The notes under the pieces: model-generated
What the model saw: the letters and a program-made list of their open reading frames with translations, nothing else
Databases searched by the model: none
What the model was told of the DNA's origin: nothing
Shown here: in pieces, positions 4,991 through 6,553 of the stretch
Layout of the letters: each line of letters starts with the position of its first letter
How positions within the stretch are numbered: the first letter of the stretch is position 1
DNA from: Porphyrobacter sp.
GTDB taxonomy: Bacteria; Pseudomonadota; Alphaproteobacteria; Sphingomonadales; Sphingomonadaceae
Assembly: GCA_021732945.1 (NCBI GenBank)
Contig: JAKFWB010000088.1
Span: forward strand, 1 to 6,553
Reading direction: 5' to 3'
DNA length: 6,553 bases
Made by a program: the position numbers and the translations under genes

Positions 4991-6553
4991 ATGGACCTGG
5001 TCAGGTGGGCGAGCGCGGCTGCGCTGTTGCTGTCAGCGGGGATGCTGGCCAATTGCAGCCAGATGTTTGGAGATGGCGCGGGCGCGGGTGAGGGAATCAC
5101 CACCGCGATGCTGGTGGGCGCTGATGGCGACAGCGCCAATTGGATCAGCCACGGGCGCACCTATTCCGAACAGCGATTCTCCCCGCTCGACACAGTCAAT
5201 AAGGACACCGTCGGCAATCTCGGCCTCACGTGGTTTGCCGATATGGACACCGCACGCGGGCAGGAAGCGACCCCGCTGGTGATGGACGGCAAACTCTACC
5301 TCACCACCGCGTGGAGCAAGGTGAAGGCGTTCGATGCCGCCACGGGCAAGGCCTTGTGGGAATATGATCCCAAGGTGCCGGGCGAAACGGCGGTCAAGGC
5401 CTGCTGCGACACGGTGAACCGCGGGTTGGCGGCGTGGGGTGATAAGCTGTTTCTCGGCACGCTCGATGGGCGGCTGGTGGCTTTGAACCGCGAAACCGGG
5501 GCGGTGGAGTGGGAAAAGGTCACGGTCGATCAATCGAAAAGCTACACCATCACCGGCGCGCCGCGCGTGATCGATGGCAAGGTGATCATCGGCAATGGCG
5601 GGGCCGAATTCGGCGTGCGCGGCTATGTCGCGGCCTATGACGCTGATGACGGCGCGGAGTTGTGGCGGTTCTACACCGTGCCTGAAGGCGGCGATCCCAA
5701 GAACCCGCCCGACTATCTCCAGAAAGCTGCCGAGACGTGGAACATGGACGTGCTCGGCGCGTCGGACGCGATTGGCGGCGGCGGCACGGTGTGGGATTCG
5801 ATGGCCTATGATGCCGAGCTTGATCTGCTCTATATCGGGGTGGGTAACGGCTCCCCTTGGAACCGCGCCTATCGCAGCCCCGGCAAGGATGGCACGGGGG
5901 AGGGCGATAACCTCTACCTCTCCAGCATTGTCGCGGTGCGGCCTGCGACCGGCGAATATGTCTGGCACTACCAGACCACGCCGGGCGAGACGTGGGACTA
6001 CACCGCCACGCAGCATATCATGCTCGCCGATATGGAAATCGACGGGAAGGTCCGGAAGGTGCTGATGCAGGCGCCAAAGAACGGGTTCTTCTATGTGATC
6101 GACCGCGAGACGGGGGAGTTCATCTCCGCCAAGCCCTATGTCAGCGTGAACTGGGCCTCCGGGATTGATCCCAAGACCGGCCGACCGATCGAAAATCCCG
6201 AAACGCGGGTCGACAAGACCGGCAAGCCCGCGCTGGTCACTCCGGGCGCGCTGGGCGGGCACAATTGGCACCCGATGGCCTACAGCCCGACCGAGAAGCT
6301 GGTCTATATCCCTGCGTTCGAGGCGGGGATGCTCTACGCGCCCGAGGCCAACTGGAAGCCCGATACCGCGCGCGGCTTCAATGTCGGCTTCAGCCTCGCA
6401 GGCGATTTGCCGGCTGATGGAGGCTTCCGCAAGCAAGTGGCAGGCTCCTTGCGCGGGATGCTGGTGGCGTGGGACCCGGTGGCGCAGAAGCCGCGCTGGA
6501 CGGTCGAACATCCCGGCCCGTGGAACGGCGGCTTGCTCGCGACCGGCGGGGGC
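4991..6553 (+). CDS. PQQ-dependent alcohol dehydrogenase (3' end outside window)
   Basis: The frame is open from ATG 4991 to the window end (521 codons). It encodes the beta-propeller of a quinoprotein alcohol dehydrogenase, which oxidises alcohols with pyrroloquinoline quinone and Ca2+ outside the cytoplasmic membrane. Family hallmarks are present: Glu92 in G-Q-E-A-T-P-L; the vicinal disulfide Cys138-Cys139; Glu206 (G-A-E-F-G) and Asn286 (G-V-G-N-G-S-P-W-N) as expected Ca2+ ligands; Asp336 (E-T-W-D-Y-T) as the catalytic base; and W-docking-type repeats such as A-A-T-G-K-A-L-W. The N-terminus has an export signal (hydrophobic 7-20) ending L-A-N-C-S, a possible lipobox with an unusual Asn before the Cys22. 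A GGGGAG at 4975-4980 could serve as ribosome binding site, though its 10-nt spacing is long. Any C-terminal cytochrome c domain, which would make it a quinohaemoprotein, lies beyond the window. The absence of a stop codon is due to the window edge. Confidence 0.93.
   Translation, partial: MDLVRWASAAALLLSAGMLANCSQMFGDGAGAGEGITTAMLVGADGDSANWISHGRTYSEQRFSPLDTVNKDTVGNLGLTWFADMDTARGQEATPLVMDGKLYLTTAWSKVKAFDAATGKALWEYDPKVPGETAVKACCDTVNRGLAAWGDKLFLGTLDGRLVALNRETGAVEWEKVTVDQSKSYTITGAPRVIDGKVIIGNGGAEFGVRGYVAAYDADDGAELWRFYTVPEGGDPKNPPDYLQKAAETWNMDVLGASDAIGGGGTVWDSMAYDAELDLLYIGVGNGSPWNRAYRSPGKDGTGEGDNLYLSSIVAVRPATGEYVWHYQTTPGETWDYTATQHIMLADMEIDGKVRKVLMQAPKNGFFYVIDRETGEFISAKPYVSVNWASGIDPKTGRPIENPETRVDKTGKPALVTPGALGGHNWHPMAYSPTEKLVYIPAFEAGMLYAPEANWKPDTARGFNVGFSLAGDLPADGGFRKQVAGSLRGMLVAWDPVAQKPRWTVEHPGPWNGGLLATGGG

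Noticed and set aside
5033..6511. 492-codon open frame on the minus strand opposite the PQQ dehydrogenase
   Set aside because: Long antisense frames are common in high-GC genes; the plus-strand frame has all PQQ dehydrogenase hallmarks.

Overview
The window is high-GC proteobacterial DNA. Gene content (an NDUFA9-type NAD(P)-binding protein, a Tat-exported dienelactone hydrolase, a PQQ-dependent alcohol dehydrogenase) and codon use suggest an alphaproteobacterium of the Sphingomonadales/Erythrobacter kind. That placement is inference from gene families; there is no rRNA or other marker here.

Layout, left to right. Bases 1-218 are a leader region with a stem-loop and a short direct repeat. Bases 219-1184 (+) encode an atypical short-chain dehydrogenase/NDUFA9-like protein. 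Bases 1185-1816 have no intact gene, but at 1502-1666 they hold a second, diverged copy of the last ~33 codons of the preceding gene. Bases 1817-3828 (-) carry a two-gene restriction-modification operon: a complete C5-cytosine DNA methyltransferase, then a PD-(D/E)XK endonuclease whose ATG overlaps the methyltransferase TGA (ATGA). A sigma70-like promoter lies just upstream of the methyltransferase. Bases 3993-4874 (-) encode a Tat-signal, lipobox-bearing dienelactone hydrolase family protein. Bases 4991-6553 (+) are the first 521 codons of a PQQ-dependent alcohol dehydrogenase, divergent from the hydrolase and cut by the window end.

The restriction-modification block and the gap to its right are visibly lower in GC (about 43-60% in the lines I counted by hand) than the flanks (about 68-73%). 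It sits between two convergent chromosomal genes. The duplicated gene tail on its left has many silent changes relative to the intact copy, so it looks like a tail from a related strain's allele rather than a fresh duplication. The best reading is a small acquired restriction-modification island inserted at the 3' end of a housekeeping gene, leaving a homologous-recombination scar. The hydrolase and PQQ dehydrogenase form a divergent pair, both predicted to act outside the cytoplasm.

The item most worth following up is the endonuclease, whose family and recognition sequence I cannot name, together with the scar that may record how the pair arrived. No CRISPR array, tRNA, rRNA or intact mobile element was seen.
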